A stretch of DNA of 11,402 nt from Acidobacteriota bacterium (GTDB lineage Bacteria > Acidobacteriota > Vicinamibacteria > Vicinamibacterales > CAVVIG01). Under the pieces are notes generated by a model. That model did not search any database. It saw only the letters and a list, made by a program, of their open reading frames with translations, and was not told the origin of the DNA. Location of the stretch: positions 1 through 11,402 of the forward strand of contig JACPZV010000459.1 in assembly GCA_016195295.1 (NCBI GenBank). The letters run 5' to 3'. Of the stretch, positions 1 through 5,278 are shown one piece after another; the first letter of the stretch is position 1, and each line of letters starts with the position of its first letter. The translations under genes were made by a program, and so were the position numbers.

Positions 1-27
1 GGTGGCCTCGCGTTATGCGACTCAGCT

Positions 28-627
28 TCAAGGCGCGGAGGAAACCGCGCCTCGATGCGATGTTTTGATCCCGTCGGCCGGCGGTCGCACACGCCATGAC
101 AGCAAGCCACCGAGGCAAGCGGCGGATGGCCCCGCGACGATCGCGACAAGCTGTCGCCCGATACTCAGTCCCGCGCCATTCCGGAGGAACAGCTGCAGCA
201 CGACCGCTATCAGCGCCACGGCAGTAAAAACGCTACTGGCTCCAGGACGGATTCGGCCGGACGCAAAGCTCACGACGACCAGGGACGCGAGGACGATCGC
301 GGACGCGACAAGCCATCGCGAGTTGCCATCGGCAGGCGGAAGGCGCGTGATTGCCGCTCGGATGCCGAGCTCCACGCCGGCCTGGCACACGCACGCGGCG
401 AGAGCGACGCAGAGCGTGCCAAACCACCCGCCGCGACGAACGGCCGTCCAGATCAACCAGGGCGCGGATCGAACGACCTGCCCCCAGTACCAACACGAAG
501 CTCGCAGGGCCGAGCCGCCGCGCACGCGAATCGCGTACTCCTCAGCGAGATCGCCGACCGCGGCCTCCCGGTCCGCGGGTGCCACTGCGCAGGCCAGCAC
601 CCAGTCCGCCAGGCGTGAGTGGATCAT
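28..627 (-). CDS. Small membrane protein with N-terminal permease-prefix (ADOP-type) domain
   Basis: A 199-residue protein of unproven function. Residues about 5-55 resemble the 'permease prefix' region found at the N-terminus of acidobacterial ADOP/MacB-like permeases: a DREAAVGDLAEEY core followed by a WYWGQVVRSAP segment. After it come four hydrophobic stretches that look like membrane helices (near residues 66-87, 104-122, 134-150 and 159-180). The large periplasmic and FtsX-type permease domains of ADOP proteins are absent, so this is a stand-alone prefix-type protein. The ATG shares one base with the stop of the upstream padR gene (TGATG), so translation is almost certainly coupled and the two form an operon. 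In this family a PadR regulator typically controls the adjacent permease gene; that this holds here is inference. It could be a remnant of a larger permease, but the reading frame is intact and ends normally. Confidence 0.72.
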   Translation of the reverse strand: MIHSRLADWVLACAVAPADREAAVGDLAEEYAIRVRGGSALRASCWYWGQVVRSAPWLIWTAVRRGGWFGTLCVALAACVCQAGVELGIRAAITRLPPADGNSRWLVASAIVLASLVVVSFASGRIRPGASSVFTAVALIAVVLQLFLRNGAGLSIGRQLVAIVAGPSAACLGGLLSWRVRPPADGIKTSHRGAVSSAP

Positions 628-959
628 CAGGCGTTCTCCCAGCGGCGCTTGAGGCCCGCGCTCATCGACCGAATCGCATCTTCCGACGCCTTGAGTGCTC
701 GCTGACCGGCAACTTCGATTCGAAAATGCCGTTTGGCGCGACCGCCGCGAGTCGCCGTCGGCTCGCCGACGATGGAGCTGACGTATCCCTTGGCTTCGAG
801 CCGATCGAGCGTGGCATACACCGCACCGATGGAGAGGTTGCGGCCCACGCGTGTCTCGATCTCTCGCCGCACGGTCATCCCGTACGCGTCGGGTCCCAGC
901 CGGACCAACGCCAGAAGGACGATGTATTCCAGTGACCCGAGGAGATCACCGCGCGGCAT
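627..959 (-). CDS. PadR family transcriptional regulator
   Basis: A 110-residue protein matching the short PadR type. The N-terminal winged-helix domain begins with a GSLEYIVLLALVRLGPDAYG segment, then a recognition-helix region (SIGAVYATLDRLEAKGYV) and a beta-wing (TRGGRAKRHFRIEVAG), with a short C-terminal dimerisation helix. PadR proteins usually repress their own operon and a neighbouring transport or membrane gene. The start at 959 is supported by a GAGG/AGAAGG purine stretch just upstream on the minus strand and by full coverage of the domain. It overlaps the downstream membrane protein gene by one base. A near-consensus promoter (1032-1060) and a perfect 7+7 inverted repeat (1001-1021) lie 42-101 bp upstream of the start, consistent with autoregulation. 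The ligand is unknown. Confidence 0.93.
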   Translation of the reverse strand: MPRGDLLGSLEYIVLLALVRLGPDAYGMTVRREIETRVGRNLSIGAVYATLDRLEAKGYVSSIVGEPTATRGGRAKRHFRIEVAGQRALKASEDAIRSMSAGLKRRWENA

Positions 960-1000
960 GGCCTCAACCTTCTGCTTGTTCCCCTTCGTTAGACACCGAA

Positions 1001-1021
1001 TTGTTCTACTCGGCAGAACAA
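1001..1021. promoter_or_regulatory. Inverted-repeat operator, probable PadR binding site
   Basis: TTGTTCT (1001-1007) and AGAACAA (1015-1021) are perfect inverse copies separated by 7 bp. The site lies just inside the predicted transcript of padR. A dimeric winged-helix repressor bound here would block the promoter at 1032-1060. The assignment to PadR is inference from position and symmetry; no consensus was compared. Confidence 0.6.
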
Positions 1022-1031
1022 ATCGCGACGT

Positions 1032-1060
1032 TTTTTACACCCTCGGCAAATGCGTGTCAA
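1032..1060 (-). promoter_or_regulatory. Sigma70-type promoter of the padR operon
   Basis: On the minus strand a perfect -35 box TTGACA (1060-1055) is followed after 17 bp by TAAAAA (1037-1032, 4 of 6 matches to TATAAT). The predicted start of transcription is near 1025, which gives a leader of about 65 nt before padR and places the inverted repeat 1001-1021 immediately downstream of the start point. Confidence 0.62.
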
Positions 1061-1261
1061 GCGATCACGAGCATTAGGGCCAGAGCCGGTCGCGCGATTT
1101 CGAAGCGTCTCTCAGTATGGGTCGCCATAAACGCCGCTTTGATTATCAAGTCACGAAGAAGAATCCGCCGCGACGCGGCGTCGGCGGGGTCACGTCCGGC
1201 GTCCGTGCGACCTCGCAGACGCCATTGACGGCGCGAAAACCACGCGAGAAGGTACTCGCTC

Positions 1262-1316
1262 GGCTGAACCGCCTTCGCCAAGGGCTACGGCGGGTCGAGA
1301 GCTTCGCGCCACGAGA
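1262..1316. repeat. Direct repeat copy A with degenerate GTAG-hairpin modules
   Basis: This copy matches 1625-1678 at roughly nine in ten positions with one indel. The first 22 bases (GGCTGAACCGCCTTCGCCAAGG) are shared exactly. On the minus strand it holds GTAG (1288-1285) followed by a CCTT...AAGG mini-hairpin. 24 bp away is a decayed second foot, where GTAG has become GTGG (1312-1309). Confidence 0.75.
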
Positions 1317-1624
1317 CAGAGCCAGCCTTGCGTTACGACGACAATTCATCGGGCTCATGGACGCGACAGCGGTGTCGATCGATTGCCGACGTCTGAGCGC
1401 GCCGACCAGATCCGTGGCCGGAAGTCGCGCGCAGCGAGGCTTCCGCGGCGACTTCGTTCCGCGCGATCCATGGCCTCCAGAAAACCACTGGCGTTGGATC
1501 CGCGTACACAAGCAGCTGAAGCGAGCTGCTAGTCGCCGCGTGGGCGAAGGTTCGAGCGGAGCGCGACTTCCCGGCGCGCGAAGCGGAGGCGATCGAGCGA
1601 TACCGCTGTCGCGTACGTCGCTCG

Positions 1625-1678
1625 GGCTGAACCGCCTTCGCCAAGGCTACGGCGTGTCAAGAGCCTCGCGCTACGAGA
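1625..1678. repeat. Direct repeat copy B with two GTAG-hairpin modules
   Basis: Second copy of the 55 bp repeat, 363 bp from copy A. On the minus strand it contains GTAG at 1650-1647 followed by the stem-loop CCTT-GGCG-AAGG (1646-1635). A second foot, GTAG at 1674-1671, is followed by the start of the CGCGAGGC module. The two feet are 24 bp apart, exactly as in copy A. Confidence 0.78.
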
Positions 1679-1686
1679 GCAGCAGT

Positions 1687-1736
1687 CGCTCGCCTGAGAA
1701 GGCTCGCGCTACGAGACGGTGCCGGCCTCGCGCTAC
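1687..1736 (-). repeat. Tandem REP-like GTAG-hairpin elements at the dnaB 3' end
   Basis: On the minus strand, GTAG (1736-1733) begins a truncated element whose TAG is the dnaB stop codon. 24 bp further, GTAG (1712-1709) begins a complete element. That element's hairpin (1708-1687) pairs CGC with GCG and GCCT with AGGC, with a tandem G-A mismatch between them and a 4-base loop. A GTAG foot plus an imperfect palindrome is the defining layout of REP sequences recognised by RAYT (TnpA_REP) transposases. No such transposase is in this window. Confidence 0.75.
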
Positions 1737-3085
1737 GCGGGGCCGAGGGCGAGATTCTCGAACCGCGTGAACTCACGGATGAACGCGAGCTTCACGACGC
1801 CGGTGGGGCCGTTGCGCTGCTTGCCGACGATGAGCTCGGCCACGCCCTGCGCCTCGGTGGAGGGCTGCGACCGGTCGGCGTACAAATCCTCGCGGTAGAT
1901 GAACACGACGACGTCGGCGTCCTGCTCGAGCGCGCCGGATTCCCGCAGATCGGAAAGCTGCGGGCGATGGTCCGACCGCGCCTCGGGCGCGCGGCTGAGC
2001 TGCGACAAGACGACGATGGGCACGTTCAGCTCTTTGGCCAGCCCCTTGAGCGACCGCGAAATCGACGCGAGCTCGAGCGTGCGGTTCTCGAACCGGCCGC
2101 GCCCCTGCATCAGCTGAATGTAGTCGACGATGACCAGGTGCAGCCCGTGTTCGGCGGCCAGCCGCCGGCACTTCGCGCGCATCTCGAGCACGCCAATCGA
2201 CGGCGTGTCGTCGACGAAGATCTTCGTTTCGCTGAGCGCCCCGATCGCCTGCGACAGCTTCCCCCAGTCGCGCTCGCCGAGAAACCCGCGGCGCAGCCGG
2301 TGCGCGTCGATGCGCGCTTCCGCGGTCAGCATCCGGAGGAACAACTGCTCCTTCGACATCTCGAGGCTGAACAGCCCGACCGTCATGTCGGTCTTCGTGC
2401 CCACGTGCTGCGCGATATTCAAGACGAGGCTAGTCTTCCCCATCGACGGCCGCGCCGCCACGATGATCAGGTCCGCGGCCTGCAGGCCCGACGTCATCTC
2501 GTCGAGATCGGTGAACCCGGTCGGCACGCCGGTGATCAGTTCTTTCCGCGCGTGAAGCTTCTCGATCGTGTCGAGGCTCGAGTGCGCCAGATCGCGAAGC
2601 GAGACGAAGCCGTCGCGGACCTTGTCGTCCGCGATGGCGAAAATCGCGTGCTCCGCCTGATCGAGGATGACGTCGGCTTCCTCCTCGCCCTCGTAGGCCG
2701 TCGCGAGAATCTTATTGGCCGAGAAGATCAGGTTCCGGAGCGTCGCCTTTTCTTTGATGATCCGCGCGTAGTGTTCGACGTTGGTCGATCGCGGCACGCC
2801 GTCCACGAGCGCGGCGATGTACGCCGGGCCGCCGACTTCGTCCAGCTCGCCCGAGCGGCCGAGCTCTTCCTTGAGCGTGACGAGGTCGATGGCGTCGCCA
2901 CGCTCGACGAGCTTGACCATCTTGTCGAAGATGCGCCGATGGGCGTCGCGGAAAAAATCCGCCGAGTCGACGACCTCGGCGGCAAGATTGAAGGCGTCGT
3001 TGTGGAGGAGAATCGCCCCAAGCACCGAACGTTCGGCTTCGAGATTGTGCGGGAGCGTGCGTTCAGCGACGGCGACGTCGGGCAT
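1733..3085 (-). CDS. dnaB: Replicative DNA helicase DnaB
   Basis: A 450-residue ATP-dependent 5'-3' helicase that unwinds the replication fork as a hexameric ring and interacts with primase and loader; the length is normal. The N-terminal DnaB domain covers about residues 8-110 (LPHNLEAERSVLGAILL). The RecA-like motor domain has Walker A ARPSMGKTS (K217, T218), the catalytic Glu in SLEMSKEQ (E242), Walker B LVIVDYIQLM (D321), the DLRESGALEQDAD motif and the GKQRNGPTG arginine-finger loop (R424). No intein is present. It follows rplI, the usual position. The start ATG at 3085 has no Shine-Dalgarno sequence; its leader is a U-rich run of AAGTTTT repeats, and an intrinsic terminator lies 44 nt further upstream. 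Expression therefore probably depends on read-through or its own weak promoter. The stop codon TAG is part of a GTAG repeat foot. Confidence 0.98.
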   Translation of the reverse strand: MPDVAVAERTLPHNLEAERSVLGAILLHNDAFNLAAEVVDSADFFRDAHRRIFDKMVKLVERGDAIDLVTLKEELGRSGELDEVGGPAYIAALVDGVPRSTNVEHYARIIKEKATLRNLIFSANKILATAYEGEEEADVILDQAEHAIFAIADDKVRDGFVSLRDLAHSSLDTIEKLHARKELITGVPTGFTDLDEMTSGLQAADLIIVAARPSMGKTSLVLNIAQHVGTKTDMTVGLFSLEMSKEQLFLRMLTAEARIDAHRLRRGFLGERDWGKLSQAIGALSETKIFVDDTPSIGVLEMRAKCRRLAAEHGLHLVIVDYIQLMQGRGRFENRTLELASISRSLKGLAKELNVPIVVLSQLSRAPEARSDHRPQLSDLRESGALEQDADVVVFIYREDLYADRSQPSTEAQGVAELIVGKQRNGPTGVVKLAFIREFTRFENLALGPA

Positions 3086-3087
3086 GG

Positions 3088-3213
3088 AAACTTAAAACTT
3101 AAAACTTAAAAGAGAAAACTGCAATCGCAAAAAAGAACAACTCGGAGCCGGGCGTTCGCCCCAACTCCGAGCTTCAGCTTCCACTTTTCAGTTTTCTCTT
3201 TTTAACTTTTAAC
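3088..3213. repeat. Heptamer repeats AAACTTA / AAGTTAA in inverted arrangement around the rplI terminator
   Basis: The left side has three exact copies of AAACTTA (3088-3108) followed by AAAGAGAAAACTG. The right side, read on the minus strand, has AAAGTTA-type units (3199-3213) followed by the same AAAGAGAAAACTG. The arms 3106-3121 and 3189-3205 are inverse copies with one inserted base. They enclose the terminator hairpin. The rplI stop codon TAA lies inside one of the units on the right, and the dnaB start follows the left array directly. Confidence 0.8.
3129..3171 (-). terminator. Rho-independent terminator after rplI
   Basis: On the minus strand, CTCGGAG (3171-3165) pairs with CTCCGAG (3147-3141). 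Inside are a GGGC/GCCC stem and a short loop. The hairpin is followed at once by a tract TTGTTCTTTTTT (3140-3129). It would end or attenuate the rpsF-rpsR-rplI transcript before dnaB. Confidence 0.82.
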
Positions 3214-3676
3214 TTTTCACTTTCTCCGGCTCGCCTTCGGCCACGACTTTCACTTTCACGCGCGTCGTGACGTCGGGGTGCAGCTTCAGCGGGACGTCGA
3301 ATTCGCCGAGTTTCTTGATCGGCTCCCTGAGCTGCAGCTTCCGGCGATCGATCTCGAACCCCCTCTTCGCGAGCGCGTCGGCGATGTCGCCGCTCGTCAC
3401 CGAGCCGTAGAGCACGTCGGTCTCGCCGACCTTGCGCGAGATCTCGATCTGCACGCTGGACAGGCGCTCGGCCACGGCCTCGGCCACGTTTTTCTCCTCG
3501 AGCTCTTTCACCTCGAACTTCACGCGCTCGCGCTCGATCTGCTTCTTGTTGCCCGCGGTGGCGACCAGCGCCAGCTTGCGCGGCAGCAGAAAGTTGCGCG
3601 CGTAGCCGTCGGCGACTTTCACGATTTCGCCGCGGCGCCCGAGGTTGTCCACGTGTTCCCGGAGTATCACTTCCAT
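3209..3676 (-). CDS. rplI: 50S ribosomal protein bL9
   Basis: A 155-residue two-domain protein that binds 23S rRNA at the L1 stalk base; the length is typical. The N-terminal domain has the family signature (MEVILREHVDNLGRRGEIVKV, then GYARNFLLPRKLA). A charged helical linker (about residues 48-75) leads to the C-terminal domain with GSVTSGDIADALAKRG and the PIKKLGEF segment. The start at 3676 is preceded by GAGAGG five bases upstream. It follows rpsR by 23 bp in the standard rpsF-rpsR-rplI order and is followed by an intrinsic terminator. The last residues (KVKS) and the TAA stop are encoded by the 7 bp AAAGTTA repeat of the intergenic region, suggesting that the repeat has reached the very end of the gene. 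Confidence 0.98.
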   Translation of the reverse strand: MEVILREHVDNLGRRGEIVKVADGYARNFLLPRKLALVATAGNKKQIERERVKFEVKELEEKNVAEAVAERLSSVQIEISRKVGETDVLYGSVTSGDIADALAKRGFEIDRRKLQLREPIKKLGEFDVPLKLHPDVTTRVKVKVVAEGEPEKVKS

Positions 3677-3699
3677 AAAACCTCTCGATGAGATTCACG

Positions 3700-4008
3700 T
3701 CAGTCGGTAACGTAGGGAATCAATGCTATCTGCCTCGCCCGCTTGATCGCCGTCTGCAGCTTCCGCTGGTGCATCGCGCAGGTGCCCGAAATGCGCCGCG
3801 GCAGGATCTTGCCGCGCTCGGGCACGAACGGCCCGATGAGCTTGACGTCCTTGTAGTTGATGTCGTCGATCTTGTCCGCGCAGAACTTGCAGACCTTGCG
3901 CCGGCGGAAAAGTGTGCGGCGCTGTCCCTTTTCCTTGTCTCCCGGCTTCTTGTCGCCGCCGCGGCCGCGGCCGCGGCCGCCGCTCGATCGTCCTTGTCCG
4001 AACGCCAT
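3700..4008 (-). CDS. rpsR: 30S ribosomal protein bS18, zinc-ribbon (C+) form
   Basis: A 102-residue small-subunit protein that binds 16S rRNA together with bS6. The core is recognised by FRRRKVCKFCADK, DYKD-like NYKDVKLI, RGKILPRRISGTC and HQRKLQTAIKRARQIALIPY. Four potential zinc ligands are present (C40, C43, C77, H80), i.e. the C+ form rather than the Cys-free paralogue, so zinc limitation could matter; this is inference. The N-terminus is a Gly-Arg tail (GGRGRGRGG) encoded by tandem GCGGCC hexamers (3961-3978). Only three bases separate its ATG from the rpsF stop, and its GGAGGT ribosome binding site lies inside the end of rpsF, so the genes are translationally linked. Confidence 0.97.
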   Translation of the reverse strand: MAFGQGRSSGGRGRGRGGDKKPGDKEKGQRRTLFRRRKVCKFCADKIDDINYKDVKLIGPFVPERGKILPRRISGTCAMHQRKLQTAIKRARQIALIPYVTD

Positions 4009-4011
4009 GGC

Positions 4012-4461
4012 TTAGACCTCCACTCCGTCAAAGCGATCATCGTCTGTGTCTTCGATTTCGATCGACCGGCCTTCGCCCGGCTGGCGCGTCGGCGGCAGGC
4101 CGCGCTTGACGCGGCGCCGCTCCGACTCGGACTGGCGCTTGGCGCGCGTCCGCTCGACGACTTTCTTCTCCTCGTCTACGCGGACGATCATGTGCCGGAT
4201 CACCTGGTCCATCACCCGCAGGCGGCGATCCAGTTCCTTCATCAGCTCGCCCGAGCCGTGGATCACGTCGAGGACGTACACGCCCTCCTTGTGGTGGCCG
4301 ATTTGGTAGGCCAGGCGCTTGCGTCCCCAGTTCTCGGTCTTCTCGATCTGCCCGCTCAGCCTCGACACGACGCCCTCGACCTGCTCGTGCAGCTCGGCGA
4401 CCTGCTGTTCGGTGGTGTCGGGAGGAAGGATGTAGACGAGCTCGTACTGACGGTCTGCCAT
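4012..4461 (-). CDS. rpsF: 30S ribosomal protein bS6
   Basis: A 149-residue small-subunit protein, partner of bS18 on the platform of the 30S subunit. Visible signature: YELVYILPPDTTEQQV at the N-terminus, then the RRLAYQI-like segment KRLAYQIGHHKEGVYVLDVI and the strand MDQVIRHMIVRVDEE. The ferredoxin-like core occupies about residues 1-100. It is followed by a basic stretch and an acidic tail (EIEDTDDD), longer than the shortest family members but comparable to the acidic-tailed E. coli type. The start is fixed by AGAAGGAG six bases upstream. It is the first gene of the ribosomal protein block, with 139 bp of repeat-bearing DNA between it and pth; no clear promoter was recognised there. bS6:bS18 complexes often bind their own leader RNA in other bacteria, but I could not recognise that motif here. 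Confidence 0.97.
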   Translation of the reverse strand: MADRQYELVYILPPDTTEQQVAELHEQVEGVVSRLSGQIEKTENWGRKRLAYQIGHHKEGVYVLDVIHGSGELMKELDRRLRVMDQVIRHMIVRVDEEKKVVERTRAKRQSESERRRVKRGLPPTRQPGEGRSIEIEDTDDDRFDGVEV

Positions 4462-4488
4462 GTGCTGCTCCTTCTGGACGCGTGGGCC

Positions 4489-4544
4489 GCCGGGTCTGAT
4501 AAGACCCGGCCTACATCTGTAGGGCGGGTCCTTTCGGACCCGCC
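4489..4544. repeat. Divergent REP pair (BIME-like) between pth and rpsF
   Basis: Two perfect 9 bp hairpins sit back to back. GCCGGGTCT-GATA-AGACCCGGC spans 4489-4510 and GGCGGGTCC-TTTC-GGACCCGCC spans 4523-4544. Between them is CTAC-ATCT-GTAG (4511-4522), so each hairpin has a GTAG foot at its 5' side on its own strand. This is the classical layout of two inverted REP sequences. Both lie in the leader of rpsF or the 3' region of pth. Confidence 0.85.
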
Positions 4545-4580
4545 GGCCACCGCGGCCGCCATCGGCGGCAAGGATTTTCG

Positions 4581-4604
4581 CCCCTCGACTTCGCTCGGGG
4601 CTAC
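4581..4604 (-). repeat. GTAG-hairpin element supplying the pth stop codon
   Basis: On the minus strand GTAG (4604-4601) is followed by CCCCGAGCGAAGTCGAGGGG (4600-4581), an imperfect stem of CCCC with GGGG plus inner pairs. TAG of the foot is the in-frame stop of pth. The sequence family differs from the hairpins at 4489-4544 and from those in pth and ispE, but the architecture is the same. Confidence 0.65.
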
Positions 4605-5242
4605 TCGGTTGTTGCCGGATCGCCGCCGTTATAGGCGTTCATCACCGCGGCGATCCCGGAGGTGAGGAACGTTTCCGCCGCATCGGCCGTGCGCAACGTC
4701 ATGCGCTCGACCTCATCCCGCTCGTCAGGCTCGAACCGCGAGAGGACGTGGTCCACCAAATCTCTCCGTCCGTCGCCGCGACCGACGCCGACGCGCAACC
4801 TCGGGAACTCGTCGCCCAGGTGCGCGATCACCGACTTCAACCCGTTATGGCCGCCCGCCGATCCGCGCGCCCGAGCGCGGATCTTGCCAAGCGGGAGCTG
4901 CACTTCGTCGACGACGATCAGCAGGTCGGGGACGTCGATCTTGAAATACCGCGCCAGCTCGCCCACGGCCTGCCCGCTCTCGTTCATGAAGGTGAGCGGC
5001 TTGACCAGCAACGCGACGGCCGCTCGGCTGAAGCCTCGCGCTACGTCTTCTGCGCCTTGCACCACGTCCGGCCCCGATGCGATGTCGTTCCGTCGCCATC
5101 TGGCGACCAACGCGTCGGCCGGCGCCGATTCGAACGCGATCCCCGCGCGCCGGGCCAGTTCGTCGACGACTGCAAAGCCGACGTTGTGCCGCGTCCCCGC
5201 GTACCGCGGCCCAGGATTGCCGAGACCAAAAATAGCTTTCAC
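4601..5242 (-). CDS. pth: Peptidyl-tRNA hydrolase
   Basis: A 213-residue cytosolic enzyme that cleaves peptidyl-tRNA released from stalled ribosomes and recycles the tRNA. Conserved elements: GLGNPGPRYAGTRHNVGF with N9 and catalytic H19, TFMNESG (M86, N87), VVDEVQLPLG (D112) and GSAGGHNGLKS (H132, N133). These line up with E. coli H20, N68, D93 and H113. The spacing between H19 and N87 is 20 residues longer than in E. coli Pth. The extra segment (about residues 52-75) includes DVARGFSRA, which is encoded by a GTAG-hairpin repeat at 5021-5044. The start is GTG at 5242, chosen because it directly precedes the KAIFGLGNPG strand. The gene lies 35 bp downstream of rplY, and the TAG stop comes from another repeat. 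Confidence 0.96.
   Translation of the reverse strand: MKAIFGLGNPGPRYAGTRHNVGFAVVDELARRAGIAFESAPADALVARWRRNDIASGPDVVQGAEDVARGFSRAAVALLVKPLTFMNESGQAVGELARYFKIDVPDLLIVVDEVQLPLGKIRARARGSAGGHNGLKSVIAHLGDEFPRLRVGVGRGDGRRDLVDHVLSRFEPDERDEVERMTLRTADAAETFLTSGIAAVMNAYNGGDPATTE
5021..5044 (-). repeat. In-frame GTAG-hairpin (REP-like) element inside pth
   Basis: On the minus strand GTAG (5044-5041) is followed by a 20-base stem-loop (5040-5021) with CGC/GCG and GGC/GCC pairing around a G-A mismatch pair. It differs from the ispE copy at 7487-7511 only by one missing T in the loop. It encodes VARGFSR within the extra segment of Pth. Confidence 0.75.
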
Positions 5243-5243
5243 G

Positions 5244-5278
5244 GGATTTGAGGATCTGAGGATATGTCCTCACATTCC
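5244..5278. repeat. 8 bp unit repeat GGATNTGA with inverted arm at the rplY/pth junction
   Basis: Three direct units, GGATTTGA, GGATCTGA and GGATATGT, occupy 5244-5267. The end is TGAGGA-TATG-TCCTCA (5257-5272), a perfect 6 bp inverted repeat. The array begins at the rplY stop codon and ends one base before the pth GTG. There is no strong ribosome binding site for pth in it. Confidence 0.6.

Larger units (their letters stand above)
960..1732. other. 773 bp gene-free, repeat-rich intergenic region between padR and dnaB
   Basis: No convincing gene is seen. The right-hand end (960-1060) holds the padR leader, operator and promoter. About 1258-1736 is a mosaic of GTAG-hairpin elements, a 55 bp direct repeat and diverged inverted copies. 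One perfect 7 bp stem (1511-1517 / 1524-1530) and one 8 bp stem, GAAGTCGC / GCGACTTC (1421-1428 / 1448-1455), are present. Short open frames crossing it on the minus strand start inside the repeats and show no domain or ribosome binding site. No tRNA or other RNA gene was recognised. Confidence 0.7.

Noticed and set aside
5..17. GCCTCGCGTTATG at the window start, similar to the GCCTCGCGCTACG repeat
   Set aside because: The foot is mutated (GTAG to ATAA) and only half of the element is present; probably a decayed copy after the membrane protein stop, but too short to call.
1540..1570. T-loop-like GGTTCGAGC suggesting a tRNA or relic
   Set aside because: No acceptor, D or anticodon stem could be fitted on either strand.
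1057..1644. Minus-strand short frames of 74 and 103 codons in the dnaB-padR gap
   Set aside because: Both begin in the same repeat unit (MAKAVQP...), lack binding sites and domains, and cross hairpin repeats; they are repeat-derived noise.
1262..1736. Possible CRISPR array because of repeated GCTACG/CTCGCG units
   Set aside because: Units are short, irregularly spaced (24 or 38 bp), themselves palindromic mosaics, with no unique spacers of constant length and no cas genes.
1967..3109. Plus-strand open frame (380 codons) opposite dnaB
   Set aside because: Shadow of the dnaB coding frame, rich in Arg and Asp, with no recognisable motif; dnaB on the other strand is certain.
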